Shown: positions 35,668-36,567 of the stretch, piece by piece | How the letters are laid out: the number at the start of each line of letters is the position of its first letter | Numbering within the stretch: the stretch's first letter is position 1 | Source: an uncultured bacterium | GTDB lineage: Bacteria; Patescibacteriota; Minisyncoccia; Phycocordibacterales; PALSA-1337 | NCBI GenBank assembly: GCA_903872035.1 | Contig: CAIQIZ010000009.1 | Coordinates: 71,299-107,865 of the forward strand | Direction of reading: 5' to 3' | DNA: 36,567 nucleotides | Notes under the pieces: generated by a model | Told to the model about the DNA's origin: nothing | The model's input: only the letters and a program-made list of their open reading frames with translations | The model's database searches: none | Translations under genes and position numbers: made by a program

Positions 35668-36567
35668 TAGACACTTCTAGAACCTAGACTAGCCAGTAAA
35701 TGATTTCTGTATTGTACTGGCGTCATTTTGTTTCTGGTCCACTGCTTTCTTTCGTTGTTGTAGTATTGCATATATTCGGCGATTTTTGAACGAAGCTCTT
35801 CGAATGAATTGCAAGTCTTGTAATCGAGTTCGTCTTTCAGGTGGCCAAAGAACGATTCGATCGGTGCGTTGTCGATGCAGCTGCCTTTGCCTGACATCGA
35901 CTGAACCATCTTCAACTCTTTCACAAGCTCAATGTAACCCGGATGCGTGTAGTGAAATCCTTGGTCTGAATGAATCATGGCGCTTTCACACAACTCTGGT
36001 GGAATCTTTTTGATCGTGTCTCTCACCAAGGATATTTCTAGGCCAGGGGAAACATTCCATGCCACCACCTCTCCGCTCGCGATATCCTTAACAACCGAGA
36101 GGAAAACGAACTCATTCTGGAACGGTATGTAGGTGATATCGGTGCAAAATACTTTGTATGGAACGAACTGGACGAATTCTCTTTGGAGCTTGTTCGGAAA
36201 TATTCTGTGCTCCAGTCTTTTCTTCATGATGGCCTTGTATGGGTTCTTTCTTCTAACCTTGGCGATGAGGTCGTACTTCTTCATGATTCGCTGTATCTTC
36301 TTGTGATTCATGGCTTTAAGCTCCATTTTAATGCTTCTCCAGCCCAATTTACCCTTGCCTTCATCGAAGACCTTCTTCACTTTTAGGTAGTCGTCATAAT
36401 CCTTGTCCGGCTCGTTTGCATGTTTTAACCATTTGTAATATCCGCCTCTTGAGACGTCGGCTAGTCCACAAAGGACGTTGACGTCGCCTCCTAGATCTCG
36501 TACAAGCCTGTATTTTTGGTGCGGCCTGAGTTTCTCTCCGCTCTTTTGGCCCGGAGTTTTGCTAAAA
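35664..36567 (-). mobile_element. IS3-family transposase OrfB region, running off the right edge
   Basis: The minus frame stays open to 36567 (FSKTPGQKSGEKLRPHQKYRLVRDLGGDVNVLCGLADVSRGGYYKWLKHANEPDKDYDDYLKVKKVFDEGKG) and continues into rve: CTDITYI, IHSDQGFHYTH, IDNAPIESFFGHLKDE (DDE), YYNNERKQ. Confidence 0.93.

Noticed and set aside
1-36567. CRISPR array or cas operon
   Set aside because: No regularly spaced direct repeats were seen; the Cas4-like protein is alone with RmuC/FtsK and is better read as a generic PD-(D/E)XK nuclease.
1-36567. Alternative genetic code (UGA = Gly) as in some CPR lineages
   Set aside because: Genes such as the ICMT-like protein end at TGA at the expected place, and ORFs read normally with the standard code.

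Overview
The window looks like a Patescibacteria/CPR-type chromosome segment using the standard code (TGA acts as stop). The left third (1-13.6 kb) is mostly housekeeping and small membrane or secreted genes: a REC-like fragment, a methyltransferase, pyruvate kinase, an M16 peptidase, a GmrSD-like DUF262 protein, an ICMT-like protein, PurS, RhuM and a nucleotidyltransferase. It also holds a strong candidate structured ncRNA (~3372-3570) with a cloverleaf-like core, a 9-bp pseudoknot and its own terminator. From ~13.7 to 27.1 kb lies an all-minus-strand defence-type island. It contains a UDG-like protein, a Cas4-like PD-(D/E)XK protein, RmuC, a short FtsK motor, a Panacea-type toxin-antitoxin pair with a leaderless promoter/operator, and a type III R-M operon preceded by a HEPN/DUF4209-like gene and an unknown gene. 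The island is bracketed by inverted ~170-bp hairpin-rich repeats. These repeats and a second ~190-bp inverted pair around a large serine recombinase share a TTGTGCGC junction, which looks like a site-specific recombination network. At 31.8-35.7 kb is a probable integrated rolling-circle element: a ~320-nt giant imperfect hairpin, a winged-helix-like gene, a small ORF, an 11-bp hairpin, a phiX-type HUH Rep (YxxxY) and a second large serine recombinase. An IS3-family transposase runs off the right edge. All assignments come from reading the sequence and motifs; no database search was run.
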